A stretch of DNA of 64,000 nucleotides from Tritrichomonas musculus. Its lineage: Eukaryota > Parabasalia > Tritrichomonadida > Tritrichomonadidae. The stretch is taken from contig JAPFFF010000053.1 in NCBI GenBank assembly GCA_039105265.1, forward strand, positions 62,001-126,000. Direction: 5' to 3'. Every line of letters begins with the position of its first letter. Within the stretch, counting starts at the first letter, position 1. Shown piece after piece: positions 40,410-50,985 of the stretch. Under the pieces are notes generated by a model. It had not been told where the DNA came from and ran no database searches. It was given only the letters and a program-made list of their open reading frames with translations. Both the position numbers and the translations under genes were made by a program.

Positions 40410-41120
40410 TCTTTAAGTTTGCCTTCGTCTGTAGCTGAAATTGGTAGTAGTGTTTTTGAAAAAAAAGTTATTCACTTGAACAAGTTTCAATTCTAAAACT
40501 AGTTAAAGTAATGAATGCCAATTGTTTTTCTGTATGTTTTAATTTGAAGCAAATTTAGATGCCGAATTCAATTGTAAAGATCTTTAAACAAGCATTCGCT
40601 AATTGTAGCACTTTAGAAAAAAATTGACATTCCTGAAAGTGTGACTGAAATTGGCAGTGTCACTTTCTCTTATTGTTCTAAATTGAAAGAATTGAAACTT
40701 TCGGAAAAATTGAAAGAGTGTTACTGTTTCTTCTTCTGTCATTTCAATTAAGAAAGAAACCTTCATTGAATGTCAGCTTCTGTAGTCAGTTACAATTCCT
40801 CATTCAGTTAGAATTTTGAATAAAGGAGCCTTCTCAAAAAGTGGATTGAAAGAAATTGCTCTTCCACCGAATATTGCTCGCGTTACTGATGAACTACAAA
40901 TGGATTGTGTTTTTTTTGAAATCAGTGGTCTTTCCTCCTTCAATAATTGAGATCGGAAAGCGTGCTTTTAAAGGTTGCGAATCACTCGAGCAGATGAAGT
41001 TTCCAAGTACGTTAATTGCAATAAAAAAAGCAGTTTTTCGCTGGTTGCAAAAAAGTGAAGAATTTGTACGTGCCTCCTTCTGTCGTTATGATTGGTAATT
41101 CAATATTTAAATACATGGAT
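40410..41120 (+). pseudogene. BspA-like leucine-rich repeat gene remnant
   Basis: Several plus-strand frames in turn show type-5 leucine-rich repeats: LPSSVAEIGSSVFE, MPNSIVKIFKQAFANCSTLE, IDIPESVTEIGSVTFSYCSKLKEL, KGAFSKSGLKEIALPPNIARV and FPPSIIEIGKRAFKGCESLEQM with FPSTLIAIKKAVF. The repeats are in register but the frame shifts and stops between them, with at least four interruptions. BspA-like proteins are surface or secreted adhesin-type proteins and form one of the largest trichomonad families. This copy is dead. The fragment at 39432 may be part of the same former gene. Confidence 0.8.
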
Positions 41121-41671
41121 GATCTTTAATCAACCAAAATTCCTGGTTATTTATATACAACATTAATGGTATTAGTCGTGTTCATTAATTTGTTTAAAAA
41201 AGTAGATGATTTATAAAATATACTTTTATGTATTAATATTTTTATTTTGTAAATACTAAGATATGATTCATTTCTTTTTATGAAATTAATTTTCCAATTA
41301 TTTAAAATTTTAAGCCATATATTTATAAATTTGTATGTGTAAAATATAATTTAATAATATATTCTTGATAAAATTAAATTTTTGCCTGCTAATTCTTGAT
41401 ATAAAATGGTAACTTAATATAATTATTCTAATATGATTTTAAATGGTTTATGTAATTGATTTAATTTAAAAAAAAAAAAATACAGCATTTTAATATGGGT
41501 TTATACTTTTAATTGATTATTTTTTGCATATAATGTAAAATGTTTATTGTAAAATTATAATATTTATATGATTGTAAATCTATATACGATGATATTGATC
41601 AGTTATTTTTGTTTTTGCACGTTAATTATTTAATGGTTAATTCTAAAAAATTGGCCTTCTATAAATATATA
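41121..41671. other. Gene-free A+T-rich stretch
   Basis: About 550 bases without a recognisable gene, RNA or repeat. Composition is almost entirely A and T. Confidence 0.6.
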
Positions 41672-41941
41672 ATGACTTCTAATGATGATGTTAATCAAGA
41701 AGAAGAAACTGTATTGAATTGTCAAACCAGACAAGATGAAAATGAAAAAATTGATGAGTTAACTCAAAAAATTAGGGAGCAAAAAGAATTATTAGATAGT
41801 TTGACGAAAACTGTAGAAAAATTAGAGGATGAAATTATAGAATTTGACAAAAAGCCAGTATTATCAGTTTATTCGCCTCATATTTTTGTTATTTTTTGTA
41901 TTTTCTTTTTGATCGCAAAATCTTATAAAACAATCTTATGA
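41672..41941 (+). CDS. Small coiled-coil, tail-anchored membrane protein
   Basis: An 89-residue protein starting MTSNDDVNQEEE. Residues 20-60 form a heptad-like coiled coil (IDELTQKIREQKELLDSLTK followed by TVEKLEDEI). Residues 67-83 are hydrophobic (SPHIFVIFCIFFLIAKS), leaving a short basic tail (YKTIL). This is the layout of a tail-anchored protein of the ER or vesicle membranes, as in small SNARE-like or tethering proteins, but no family motif is visible. An upstream in-frame extension to 41609 lacks an ATG at its start and looks like leader. Conservation elsewhere would decide if it is real. Confidence 0.55.
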   Translation: MTSNDDVNQEEETVLNCQTRQDENEKIDELTQKIREQKELLDSLTKTVEKLEDEIIEFDKKPVLSVYSPHIFVIFCIFFLIAKSYKTIL

Positions 41942-42115
41942 AATTTTATAAATTTTTGTAAACTTTTTTTTAAAAAAAAAAAAAAAAATGTTTTATGTTT
42001 TATTTTTTGGATAAAATTGGGTATAAGTGAAATTTTCTAGAGCAATAATAATATTAAAAAATTAAAAAAAATTAATTAAAAGATAATGGTTTTAAAGCAT
42101 ATGAAAGATTAAAAA

Positions 42116-43036
42116 TTAGTCATTGCACTCATGGTTATCAAAGCAATCTTCACAATAGCAATGCTTGCATTTACCACAATTTTTAAATGGACCTTCATGA
42201 CTAGGATCATTGAAGCATTTGTCTTCAACTTCATTTTCTCTTATTTCATCAACTGGGGGTTCGTTTCTATCTTCTTCGACATCAATTATAGGATCTGATT
42301 GTTCTAAAATAGCAATTACTTTAGGATCATTGCTAGTGAGATCTATAATAAATCTTTTTCCAATTTCTAAATTATTGTTCTTTAAAAATCCTAGGAAGGT
42401 TTCTTTGACTAAATAATTTTTTATAATATCTTCTTTTTGATCTCGGAGAGGCCTTTCGAATACGTCAATTAAATCAGCTATAGTCTCAGCTTTACGGAAT
42501 ATGTGTCTTAATGGAGTTTCAAAATAGCTATTTTTTTTAGACTTATGATGTATATCAGCACCATTTTCTAGAAGTAGTCGAATTGCGTCACTATTCATTA
42601 AATCAATAGCTTTAATCAATGGTGTTTCGCCATTAATATTTTCGATATCTATTGAGCTTCCTTCAGGTTTATTAGCATTAAAAAAGTCAATGAGAACTTT
42701 AAGGCATTCAACATCAGAATTCTCATATTTCTCGCATTTTGATCCAAAATAAATTGCAAGTGTAAATAAGTTTCCTTTGGTATTTGACGTAATTGGTGTT
42801 ATTATTTGATCAAAGGGAACTTGACATTTGTTGAAAGTGGTTTCAAGCATATCTTTTAGTGTTTTTGGTTTTCTCATAGCAATAGAGAATTGAATTAAAG
42901 TCATGTCGGGAAATCTGGGACCAAATCTTTCGGCGGTAGGGGTGGTAATTCCAAGCTTCAAATATAAGTCTAAACCACTTACTTGATGAATGTAAAAAGG
43001 ATCATCTCTTTCAATACAGGATACAGCAGTTTCCAT
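42116..43036 (-). CDS. Ankyrin-repeat protein with Cys/His-rich C-terminal finger
   Basis: A 306-residue protein. Ankyrin-type modules lie at about 25-195; the clearest is NGETPLIKAIDLMNSDAIRLLLENGADIHHKSK. An acidic linker follows, then a C-terminal zinc-binding motif: CFNDPSHEGPFKNCGKCKHC continuing YCEDCFDNHEC. The Cys/His spacing (C-x6-H, C-x2-C-x2-C-x-C-x2-C-x3-H-x-C) can hold two zinc ions, as in cross-brace or B-box-like fingers. A substrate adaptor in ubiquitin-type pathways is one possibility, but the finger is not a clear RING. No signal or membrane segment. Confidence 0.75.
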   Translation of the reverse strand: METAVSCIERDDPFYIHQVSGLDLYLKLGITTPTAERFGPRFPDMTLIQFSIAMRKPKTLKDMLETTFNKCQVPFDQIITPITSNTKGNLFTLAIYFGSKCEKYENSDVECLKVLIDFFNANKPEGSSIDIENINGETPLIKAIDLMNSDAIRLLLENGADIHHKSKKNSYFETPLRHIFRKAETIADLIDVFERPLRDQKEDIIKNYLVKETFLGFLKNNNLEIGKRFIIDLTSNDPKVIAILEQSDPIIDVEEDRNEPPVDEIRENEVEDKCFNDPSHEGPFKNCGKCKHCYCEDCFDNHECND

Positions 43037-45050
43037 TTGGAGGTGGAAAAAAATATAGATATGGAAATATAATTATGGCAAACTTGGAAATAGAATTAAA
43101 AAATTCACAAATAAATTAACTAAAAAATTATAAACTTGAAATATAGCAATTTAATAAAATAATTTTAGTTTTTATATAAAAAAAAATGATATATTAATAT
43201 TTTTATAAATATAATGATACCGAAACTCTGTATGCTGGGGTAAATCGAACTTTAGGATTGCTTTTGATTCTTTATATTTTAAATATATAATTATAATAAA
43301 TTTTTGCAGGTTTTCACAGATAGAATTTTTTTATAATTTGTTTGTTCGCGAGATATTAATGTTTTTTGGAATTTTTTTTCAAAAAGTGAAAATTAAAAGA
43401 TTTTCAAATTTCAAAGTGTAACTGCGATATATTGTAATATTTATAATATAATCATTATATTATGTATTTTTAATATTTTATATAATTTATATAATGATAA
43501 TTTAATTATTTATTTCAATCATATTTGCTATATATTAATATTTGAATATTTTTTAAAATTGAATTCATAGAAATGAGAAGATTTTCAAATTTCAAATTGT
43601 AGCAAATATATACAATATTGTTAATATTTATATTATTATATTATTATTTATATAGGTTTTTATTTTATGTTATTGTCTTAAAATAATATAATTTTATTTT
43701 ATAAATTTATATATTCATATATTCATATTTATATAATATTAAAAATTGAATTTATAGAATATTGAATTGACTGCAAATTTCAAAATGTAGGAATAATATA
43801 TTATAATAATAACAGTAACAAAATATATTTATATTATATATAGTTATAATTATATTTACAAATACTTAAAATAAATATTCATATAGAAATGCTAAATATT
43901 AACAAAAATAATGCATTTTTAAAACAAGTAATAAAATTGATAAAAAGTAATTGACCTTTTTTGGAGAAATCCAAATTCAAATTGCATTTGGCATATCTTC
44001 AAATAATCCTTAATTAAAGCTTTAATAATAATTTAAAAATAATGTATGATAAATATATATAATGAATATTTCAAATGTAATTGCTTTTAAATTATTATTC
44101 ATACAAATATTCAAGATCTTTTTATTTTTTCTGGTTAATCATTATAATTATACCTGAATACTTATATATGCATTTGTATATAATGAAATATTAGATATTA
44201 TTTACATTTTAAATAAAATTAGTTCAATGATTCTAATAAAATATATAGTAATTTTATAAAATGATTGAAAAAACAAGAAATTTCATTTTTAAAAGTCTAT
44301 GATTGATTTATTTAAATACATATATAATTATCAATTGTAAAAGGTATGAATTTAGCCTTATTTTATGAATTTTTTTTTTTGGAAAAAACTCAAATATCAT
44401 TCAAATTAGTATATCTTAATAAATAATCTATATATTTTTAATTAAATATAACATTTAATTAAAATATAATGTATGATAAAATATAGCAAAGGAAATAAAT
44501 CTGTTAAATCCGTTATTGGAAGTTTAATAATACATCAAAAAAGCTTTATATTTTTCTAAAATTACATTTTATTTTAATTTGTAAACAATTAAAACCAAAT
44601 ATTTTTGGATATTTAAAATAAAAAACAGGTACCAAAAATGAAAAAAATATTTATTTGATACAAAAATTGAGATTTGAGATTTACATGATTAATCATTGAT
44701 CATCAATTTCAAAATCGAAATACACAAAACAATAGTAATTGATATAACAAATAAATATGTTGTATTTTAAATATCAGAATAATCTTCTATTACGAATTAT
44801 TTAAAAAAAAATGATAAAAACCGTTTATTAAAAAAAGATTAGGTACCTTTCAAAAAAACGTTTTTTTTTAAATCCAAAACCCCCTAAAAAACCGTTTTCA
44901 ATTTTTTACGGCGCCAAAAAAACTATTCCTAACAAAATACCTCTATTCTTTTTAATACATTTGATATCCAGCAATTATTATTCAGATAATAAATAATAAT
45001 TTTATTGAACTATTTCTTTTGATTTTCTGTTTCAATGAATATAATTTAGA
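43037..45050. other. Two-kilobase gene-free A+T-rich stretch
   Basis: Only short chance frames. Some A/T-rich phrases recur loosely (for example GAAATGAGAAGATTTTCAAATTTCAAA and TTGACTGCAAATTTCAAA near 43,390-43,790), always with AAATTTCAAA. The left boundary of the Polinton probably lies near the right edge but no terminal repeat was recognised. Confidence 0.55.
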
Positions 45051-45125
45051 TATCAATCATTGAAAATAAAATTGGGGTTTGCTCTGATATAAAGCAAATT
45101 ATACAACAAAGCTAAATGGAAGACC

Positions 45126-46028
45126 TTGGACAAATACCTTAGCATGGCAAAACAAGAGAATCTAAACGAAGAAGAAGCAAAGAAATACTTTGATGAAAGA
45201 GTAGTACATGATAAGAGAGTACCTAAAGCACAATTTATACCTATTGTATCCAAACATCCACATGGTTATCAAATGGATACCTTCATTAATAATAAAGAGG
45301 CAGGTGGTTTGAATTATCTGATGTTCATCAATATCAACACCAGAAAAGCATATGCATATCCTATGAATGGTAAAGGAGCAAGAGAAGTATTAACAGCACT
45401 TCATAAATTTGTTAATGATGTACCTCATGTATATTCGATAACAAGTGATGAGGATGCAGCATATTTATCATCAACAGTCTTAGACTTCATGAGAGAGAAG
45501 AACATAAAATACCGAACAACTACTGAGAATAACCATAATGTACTTGGCATTATTAATAGGTTTATGAGAACTATAAGAGATGCTATTGGTGAAAATAGGT
45601 TTATTCAACCAAAGGAGATGCATGATTTGGTGAACATATATAACAACTCTCCTCATAGGTCTTTAGATAATAAAGCACCTAACGATATTACTCCAGAGGA
45701 TGAAATAAAGTACATACAAAAGAATGCACGCATTAATCCATACCATTTTAATCCAGGTGAGAAGGTCAGGTTAGTACTCGAAAAAGAACCATTTGGCAAA
45801 AGAAGAAGTAATTTGTCCAATGAGTCTTATATAGTTGACTCGCAAAAAGGTAATCAGTTTGTTGTCAGGTCCAAAGATGGTTCAACTAGTTCATTCCCTG
45901 GATATAGGTTGTTAAGGATAAGAGACAAAAGAGTAGTATACGTTAGGTTGTGCGCCCTTAACGGTCGCCCAGACCTAACTGCGCCGATGATTTCATTAGG
46001 GATAGGTTTAAGCAAAAAAAATAAATAG
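45126..46028 (+). CDS. Polinton integrase (retroviral-type DDE fold), partial
   Basis: About 300 residues. The RNase H-like catalytic core runs from about 45 to 165 (HGYQMDTFINN, INTRKAYAYPMNGKGA, VYSITSDEDAAYLS, NNHNVLGIINRFMRTIRD and the NSPHRSLDNKAPND signature). A chromo/SH3-like C-terminal part follows (YHFNPGEKVRLVLEKEPFGK, ESYIVDSQKG, SFPGYRLLRI). In the family it joins the element's ends to host DNA. It lies at the left end of the element, convergent with the fibre-like gene, 13 bases away. I regard this as a fossil of the element's gene. Confidence 0.85.
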   Translation: MDKYLSMAKQENLNEEEAKKYFDERVVHDKRVPKAQFIPIVSKHPHGYQMDTFINNKEAGGLNYLMFININTRKAYAYPMNGKGAREVLTALHKFVNDVPHVYSITSDEDAAYLSSTVLDFMREKNIKYRTTTENNHNVLGIINRFMRTIRDAIGENRFIQPKEMHDLVNIYNNSPHRSLDNKAPNDITPEDEIKYIQKNARINPYHFNPGEKVRLVLEKEPFGKRRSNLSNESYIVDSQKGNQFVVRSKDGSTSSFPGYRLLRIRDKRVVYVRLCALNGRPDLTAPMISLGIGLSKKNK

Positions 46029-46041
46029 AATTAGCTAACAT

Positions 46042-49000
46042 TTATGTTTTTGAATAAACTTCAAGATATGCTTCACGATGATATATTGTTGAATAAAATG
46101 AATCCTGTAGTTCATCTGGAACTTTACAATAATCACCTGAATCTTGAGTTAAAGGTTCTGTATTTCCATTTAATTCATCAAGATAATATATAAATTTATC
46201 ATTCTCTTTATCCCATTTGAACCTAACATAGTGTACGACTTCATTGAAATCTTCAAATACTCCAACATATTCTGTATCATCATTAATAATAGCAAAATTA
46301 AAATCAAAATACAATACTCCTTGTTGTCTTTCCTTAATAGTGTAATAATCATCTTCACCAACTTCACGATATGTAAACCCTTGATAGAAATCAGGCAAAG
46401 TTGGTGTTGGTGGTTCATGTGGTTCAAGCGCATAAATTCTAGCTTCAAAAGCGGCTATCGTAGCCTTTAATGTGGTATTTTCAGCCTCTAATGTCTCAAT
46501 TCTGCCTTTGAGCACATCTAAAGCCTCATTTGTTTCATCAACAGTAGGATAAGTATTCATTATTTTTGCTATGTTTTCATCGTTTGTATGTGAGTTTTCT
46601 TCTATTTGATCAATCTTTTTATTAAGCGCATCAATGTCACTCATATATGCTATATCATTTACAGAATATTTCATACTTCTTATCGCTGTGTTCTCTTTGA
46701 TGCTGATTGCACTAATTCTATGTCTCTTTGGGTTATCAATAATTATAGTTTTGTCTTGGAGAGATGCAGTTGGAAAGTTCTCTGTGCCCTCATAGTTCGA
46801 TATCTCTCCATTTGATATATGAATTATTGGATAATTCTCTTCATAGTCTATATCATTATATTCGCTTACTTTCATGATCATAATCCTGACTTTGATAATT
46901 CCTTCACTTATTGTATCTTCAGCTTCTAAATGTATTTTGCCATCAATTAATTTGCCATTAATGTCAATTGTATCGTCTCTTTTCAAATCACTTTTTGAAA
47001 TAAAATCATTATTTTCAAATTCATTGGCTATTTCATCCACCTTTAAGGCCAATAATTTGAAAATAGGTTTCAATGTTTCTCTGAATTGATTACATAATTC
47101 ATAAGAGGCTGAAACCGATAAACTATATTCTTCTGGATTATCATCTTCTTCAGTATAAGGGATATCGTCTAAATTTGTATATTCTGAATTACACCAATTA
47201 ATAACAGGTGAAATATCGGTGGTTATGCTCCTTAGTTCCATTCCAGGCCATACTCTCATAACTTGCCAATATGGTTGACCTGCAACTCTTAATCTCATTC
47301 GTAAACCTCTGAAAAAGCTAGAAAAAGCTGCTTTTAAAATTTGGATACCATGTGGAAAAAGTTGCATGCCGATAGATGCTGCACTCCCTACTGTGCCTGC
47401 TATACCAAAAGCTAGGGCTGTATATGAGACAATTCTTAAATGCTTAACGTCATTCTCTAAATGTTGAGTTATGTTTTTGACTTGAACCATTTCTGAATCA
47501 AGTACGTTAACTCTATGACTCATTTCATTCAAATCGTACGATACGACATCCAAATTATTTGTCACTAAATTTAAATCACTTCTCATCGTCGTGATGTTAT
47601 CGGCGGTTATGATTTTAGAACTTGTGATATTATAATCTGTATAAAGTGTGGTTGCTGCATTTGGATTTGGTGTTATTTCATAAAATTGTTGCTGAATAAT
47701 ATATTTGAAAGGATTCATAATTCCATCCCAATTGACCTCATCTACTGGATCCACCAAATCCTTTTTCAGATATAATTCAATATTTCTATGACTTGCATCA
47801 ATTTTTGAATCTTCAAAACGATAAGAGATTTTTTCAATTGTATCGAGAACACCGATAGTATCGCAATAAGCTGTATCGTTCCTTTCAACATGGTGAACTC
47901 CCTCAAGGCGAAATGACATTCGATTTGCTATATCTGAATTTGGTGAATAGATATCCAAGAAAATTTCCTCAATGTTTTTCACCTCAAAAGTTCGTTTCGA
48001 ATAATTATATATTTCAATTGCATAAAGATCATAGCCTTCAACTGAATGACTGAAATTTGTGTTTCCCCAATCAACACCTATTTCATTTCCATTTTTCAAA
48101 GTGCCATCATTAAATTTCACTTTCAATTCAATTTTGCCATCTTTTTCCCATCCTTCTCCTCTAACAGGTCTTCTGATAAATGCTTGCATTAAATTCTTTT
48201 CATTAACATTTGTATACCATATATTATCAGTAAAGAATTTTTTATTCCAGTCATCATTCTTCATCATAACACATGCACCAATAGCATCATAAGCATCTTT
48301 TTTTGCTCTTGTATTGCATTTATTTATTATTTTTCCATTTGATTTGCCTTGGATATTTTTGCCATCCCATTTAGTTCCATCCCATATTAAGTCCCATTTA
48401 TTTCCAAAACAATATTCTTTGAATTTAAATTGTAAATGCGGTGGTATTGTATAATCTGAGGGTACTTCAAAAATCATTTTATAATAATCATTATCATCTG
48501 AAATAATTGAAGGCTTATAGAAATAATGAACGTCACTTTTGTGTAATTTGAGAGCATTATCTGCTTCAATTATTTTGCACTTAAAAACTGGTTTATTCGA
48601 TTCAATTAAATCCTGACTTGTTTGATTCATTATACTCAAATCACCGTTCATCCATAACGTATATGGCACAATATTGAGACGCTCATCAAAAGCTATGAAA
48701 AATTGAGAGCTATCTTCAGAACATTTATTTGTATATCCTTTCGATTCTTCATCATAAGCTATTATCGGACATTGAATATGATTATCATGAACGCTTATGA
48801 AAAATTCTTTGATATATCGTCCTTCTGTGTCATAAACAACATCTTTTCTGAGAATTATTTTGAATATATTCCCATTGAAAGCTTTCAATTTTTGTTCAAT
48901 ATCATCATCATTTATTTTAATTTTCAATATATTATAATTTACATTATTGATTGTTTTTGTATCCCCTTCAACGTTTTCATTTTTCACATTGAATTCTGGA

Positions 49001-49449
49001 ACTCCAAATTTTATATTAAAAAGTGAATCTGTCTTATCTGATGAAGTAGCTAATTTTTCAATATCAACACCGTTTATTAATCCATTTACATTCAAATTTG
49101 CTAATATATTGAAATTGCCTAAAACCGGTTTTTTCTCATCAATTGTTCGGCCATCTTCTTTCAAAATATTGATATCATAGCTTTCTAATAATTCATTTAC
49201 TGAATTCACTCCTGAAATATTTGCTGGCAAATTATTATTAATATTAATATCTGGTATTTCATCTGATAATAATTTAATATCATCAACGGGGTCTACATGA
49301 TGGCGCCAAACCCATTCACCTCCATATTGAACAATTTGACCTTTTCCTAAAAATCGGCCTGAATTCAATAATTCAACCATAACTGACACTTCATCTGAAT
49401 AGCTATTTCTCCAATTGCTGTCAAAACCTCTATTTCTATATGATAACAT
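46042..49449 (-). CDS. Polinton fibre-like protein 1 (paralogue of protein 2)
   Basis: About 1,135 residues. A stretch of several hundred residues is clearly related to the 1,720-residue protein on the opposite strand (shared FKIILRK-VYD-GRYIKEF, HYFYKPSII, DPVDEVNWD, TTLYTDYNITSSK, ITADNITTMRSDLN). A long coiled coil with a Gly-rich hydrophobic segment follows (ALAFGIAGTVGSAASIG), then a beta-rich region and a second coiled coil near the C terminus (YPTVDETNEALDVLKGRIET). This resembles trimeric fibre or spike proteins. The precise role is not known; trichomonad Mavericks are known to encode very large proteins of this kind. Confidence 0.65.
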   Translation of the reverse strand: MLSYRNRGFDSNWRNSYSDEVSVMVELLNSGRFLGKGQIVQYGGEWVWRHHVDPVDDIKLLSDEIPDININNNLPANISGVNSVNELLESYDINILKEDGRTIDEKKPVLGNFNILANLNVNGLINGVDIEKLATSSDKTDSLFNIKFGVPEFNVKNENVEGDTKTINNVNYNILKIKINDDDIEQKLKAFNGNIFKIILRKDVVYDTEGRYIKEFFISVHDNHIQCPIIAYDEESKGYTNKCSEDSSQFFIAFDERLNIVPYTLWMNGDLSIMNQTSQDLIESNKPVFKCKIIEADNALKLHKSDVHYFYKPSIISDDNDYYKMIFEVPSDYTIPPHLQFKFKEYCFGNKWDLIWDGTKWDGKNIQGKSNGKIINKCNTRAKKDAYDAIGACVMMKNDDWNKKFFTDNIWYTNVNEKNLMQAFIRRPVRGEGWEKDGKIELKVKFNDGTLKNGNEIGVDWGNTNFSHSVEGYDLYAIEIYNYSKRTFEVKNIEEIFLDIYSPNSDIANRMSFRLEGVHHVERNDTAYCDTIGVLDTIEKISYRFEDSKIDASHRNIELYLKKDLVDPVDEVNWDGIMNPFKYIIQQQFYEITPNPNAATTLYTDYNITSSKIITADNITTMRSDLNLVTNNLDVVSYDLNEMSHRVNVLDSEMVQVKNITQHLENDVKHLRIVSYTALAFGIAGTVGSAASIGMQLFPHGIQILKAAFSSFFRGLRMRLRVAGQPYWQVMRVWPGMELRSITTDISPVINWCNSEYTNLDDIPYTEEDDNPEEYSLSVSASYELCNQFRETLKPIFKLLALKVDEIANEFENNDFISKSDLKRDDTIDINGKLIDGKIHLEAEDTISEGIIKVRIMIMKVSEYNDIDYEENYPIIHISNGEISNYEGTENFPTASLQDKTIIIDNPKRHRISAISIKENTAIRSMKYSVNDIAYMSDIDALNKKIDQIEENSHTNDENIAKIMNTYPTVDETNEALDVLKGRIETLEAENTTLKATIAAFEARIYALEPHEPPTPTLPDFYQGFTYREVGEDDYYTIKERQQGVLYFDFNFAIINDDTEYVGVFEDFNEVVHYVRFKWDKENDKFIYYLDELNGNTEPLTQDSGDYCKVPDELQDSFYSTIYHREAYLEVYSKT

Positions 49450-49649
49450 CACCCACTCTTCTAAATAATCATCCCATACATAGTTATCAGGAGGAACAAA
49501 TTCATGATTGGTTCTCCATCCAGCTTCAAAATTCTGTCCATGTTCTTGCCATTCTTGATCAAAAACATTCCAAACATAATTATCACCAAAATGTTGTCTT
49601 TGATCTCTTTGCCATTCTAATCTTTCACTTTGATCTTGATTTATATATG

Positions 49650-49708
49650 AAGTAGTTATACATAGTGAAGGGGGGATAGATAACTAGTATAAGCAAATGA
49701 GGCTTCCC
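49650..49708. repeat. 59-bp inverted repeat, left arm
   Basis: Perfect complement of 49855-49913 (GGGAAGCCTCATTTGC ... ATAACTACTT). The arms face each other across 146 bases. Confidence 0.95.
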
Positions 49709-49754
49709 AGCTTTGAAACCTTCCTGAAGAGACGATAATTTGAGGTACTTTGGA

Positions 49755-49814
49755 GATGTTTTATATTATAGCTCCCTCGCTTTGAAAAGCTCCCTCGCTA
49801 TAATATAAAACATC
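49755..49814. repeat. Inner inverted repeat inside the 59-bp pair
   Basis: GATGTTTTATATTATAGC at 49755-49772 is mirrored perfectly at 49797-49814. Between them GCTCCCTCGCT occurs twice directly. Together with the outer arms this would form a nested cruciform. Confidence 0.9.
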
Positions 49815-49854
49815 CCACTCAACCTCAAGCTACACCCACCCAGCCACCCTACAC

Positions 49855-49913
49855 GGGAAGCCTCATTTGCTTATACTAGTTATCTATCCCCCCTTCACTA
49901 TGTATAACTACTT
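49855..49913. repeat. 59-bp inverted repeat, right arm
   Basis: Perfect complement of 49650-49708. The conservation without a single mismatch suggests recent formation or active maintenance, as terminal repeats show. Confidence 0.95.
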
Positions 49914-50200
49914 AATACCAACCTATCTAGCATACTCCTACAGCAATCATCTCATACATCCACTCATGCAATCATCTCAAGCAACCCATCTCATGTAAAT
50001 CATCTCAAGCAACCATCTCACACAAATCCACTCATGCAACCATCTCACACAAATCATCTCAAGTAATCATCTCCCATATCTTGTATCGCAACTCATCTCA
50101 AGCAACCTCCTACAGCAACTCATGCAATCATCTCCCATATCTCATCACATACATCCACTCATGCAACCACTTCATGTACACCCGATACCTACTCAAAAAT
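49914..50200. repeat. Degenerate short tandem repeats (CATCTCA-type)
   Basis: The motifs CATCTCAAGCAACC, CATCTCACACAAATC and CACTCATGCAACC alternate some 20 times with a period near 13 bases. G is almost absent from this strand. It lies between the inverted pair and the 3' end of the next minus-strand gene and has no coding capacity. Confidence 0.85.
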
Positions 50201-50222
50201 AAATCTTTAATTGAATCCAAGC

Positions 50223-50969
50223 TTAATGATTCGTTGGCGTGTCAATATTAGTTGTCCCTGCAGGTTTAATTTTAATGTTGACAAATAATGGATACTTTAA
50301 TATGACAGGTTGGTACATGAAATCTACTAGCCTCATTTCGATGTGTTTTAGTGAATCGGTAAATGTTTTAATTTTGATTGGTTTAGATGAATCGTAATCA
50401 ATTATAATAGGTGCCTGTGGTTCTATAACAGTATCAACTGTTGCAATCACGGATGGTGTATATTCATGTTCTCCTATAATACTATGTACAGCTTGACCTT
50501 GTAGTGATACGAGATATAATCTATTGGCATAATCCAATATTGGCAAATCAGGTACAACTGTCTCATTGTTGGCAGGTATAACAACTTCATTCTTTACACT
50601 ATATAATCCTGTTATCAGTTTAGCTCTATGAGAACCTCTAATGAACGATACTTTATGCTGACTCGATAAACTCATTGTCCTACCATCAATATTTTTGAAC
50701 ACAATTATGTTTTGACAACTATTCAAGTATTTAACCAATCCAAGCATTGAGTAATAATATGTGTCTTTAAATTCTATCATCAGCGAACGTTCATTATTTC
50801 CGTCCTCATATGAAAACATCAAATAGTCATCCTTAGTTACTATCAATATATTCCCCTTTGTATTGATTGATGAAACATAATACTTCACGTAATCACATTT
50901 CCAAGGTATGTCTACATTTAGCTTCACCAGACTATAATCTGTTGCATTACTATTAACTGAACACAACAT
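50223..50969 (-). CDS. Polinton protein, possibly minor capsid (penton-like)
   Basis: 248 residues from ATG 50969. The frame is open further upstream, but that part overlaps the start of the divergent fibre-like gene and reads like a shadow, so the internal ATG is preferred; the two starts would be 16 bases apart. The protein is rich in short hydrophobic strands. Its last part (IKIKTFTDSLKHIEMRLVDF then MYQPVILKYPLFVNIKIKP) resembles the end of viral minor capsid jelly-roll proteins, where a D-x-x-x-x-P turn precedes a final strand. This is pattern-level evidence only. Confidence 0.4.
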   Translation of the reverse strand: MLCSVNSNATDYSLVKLNVDIPWKCDYVKYYVSSINTKGNILIVTKDDYLMFSYEDGNNERSLMIEFKDTYYYSMLGLVKYLNSCQNIIVFKNIDGRTMSLSSQHKVSFIRGSHRAKLITGLYSVKNEVVIPANNETVVPDLPILDYANRLYLVSLQGQAVHSIIGEHEYTPSVIATVDTVIEPQAPIIIDYDSSKPIKIKTFTDSLKHIEMRLVDFMYQPVILKYPLFVNIKIKPAGTTNIDTPTNH

Positions 50970-50985
50970 TTTACTATCTGTTAAA

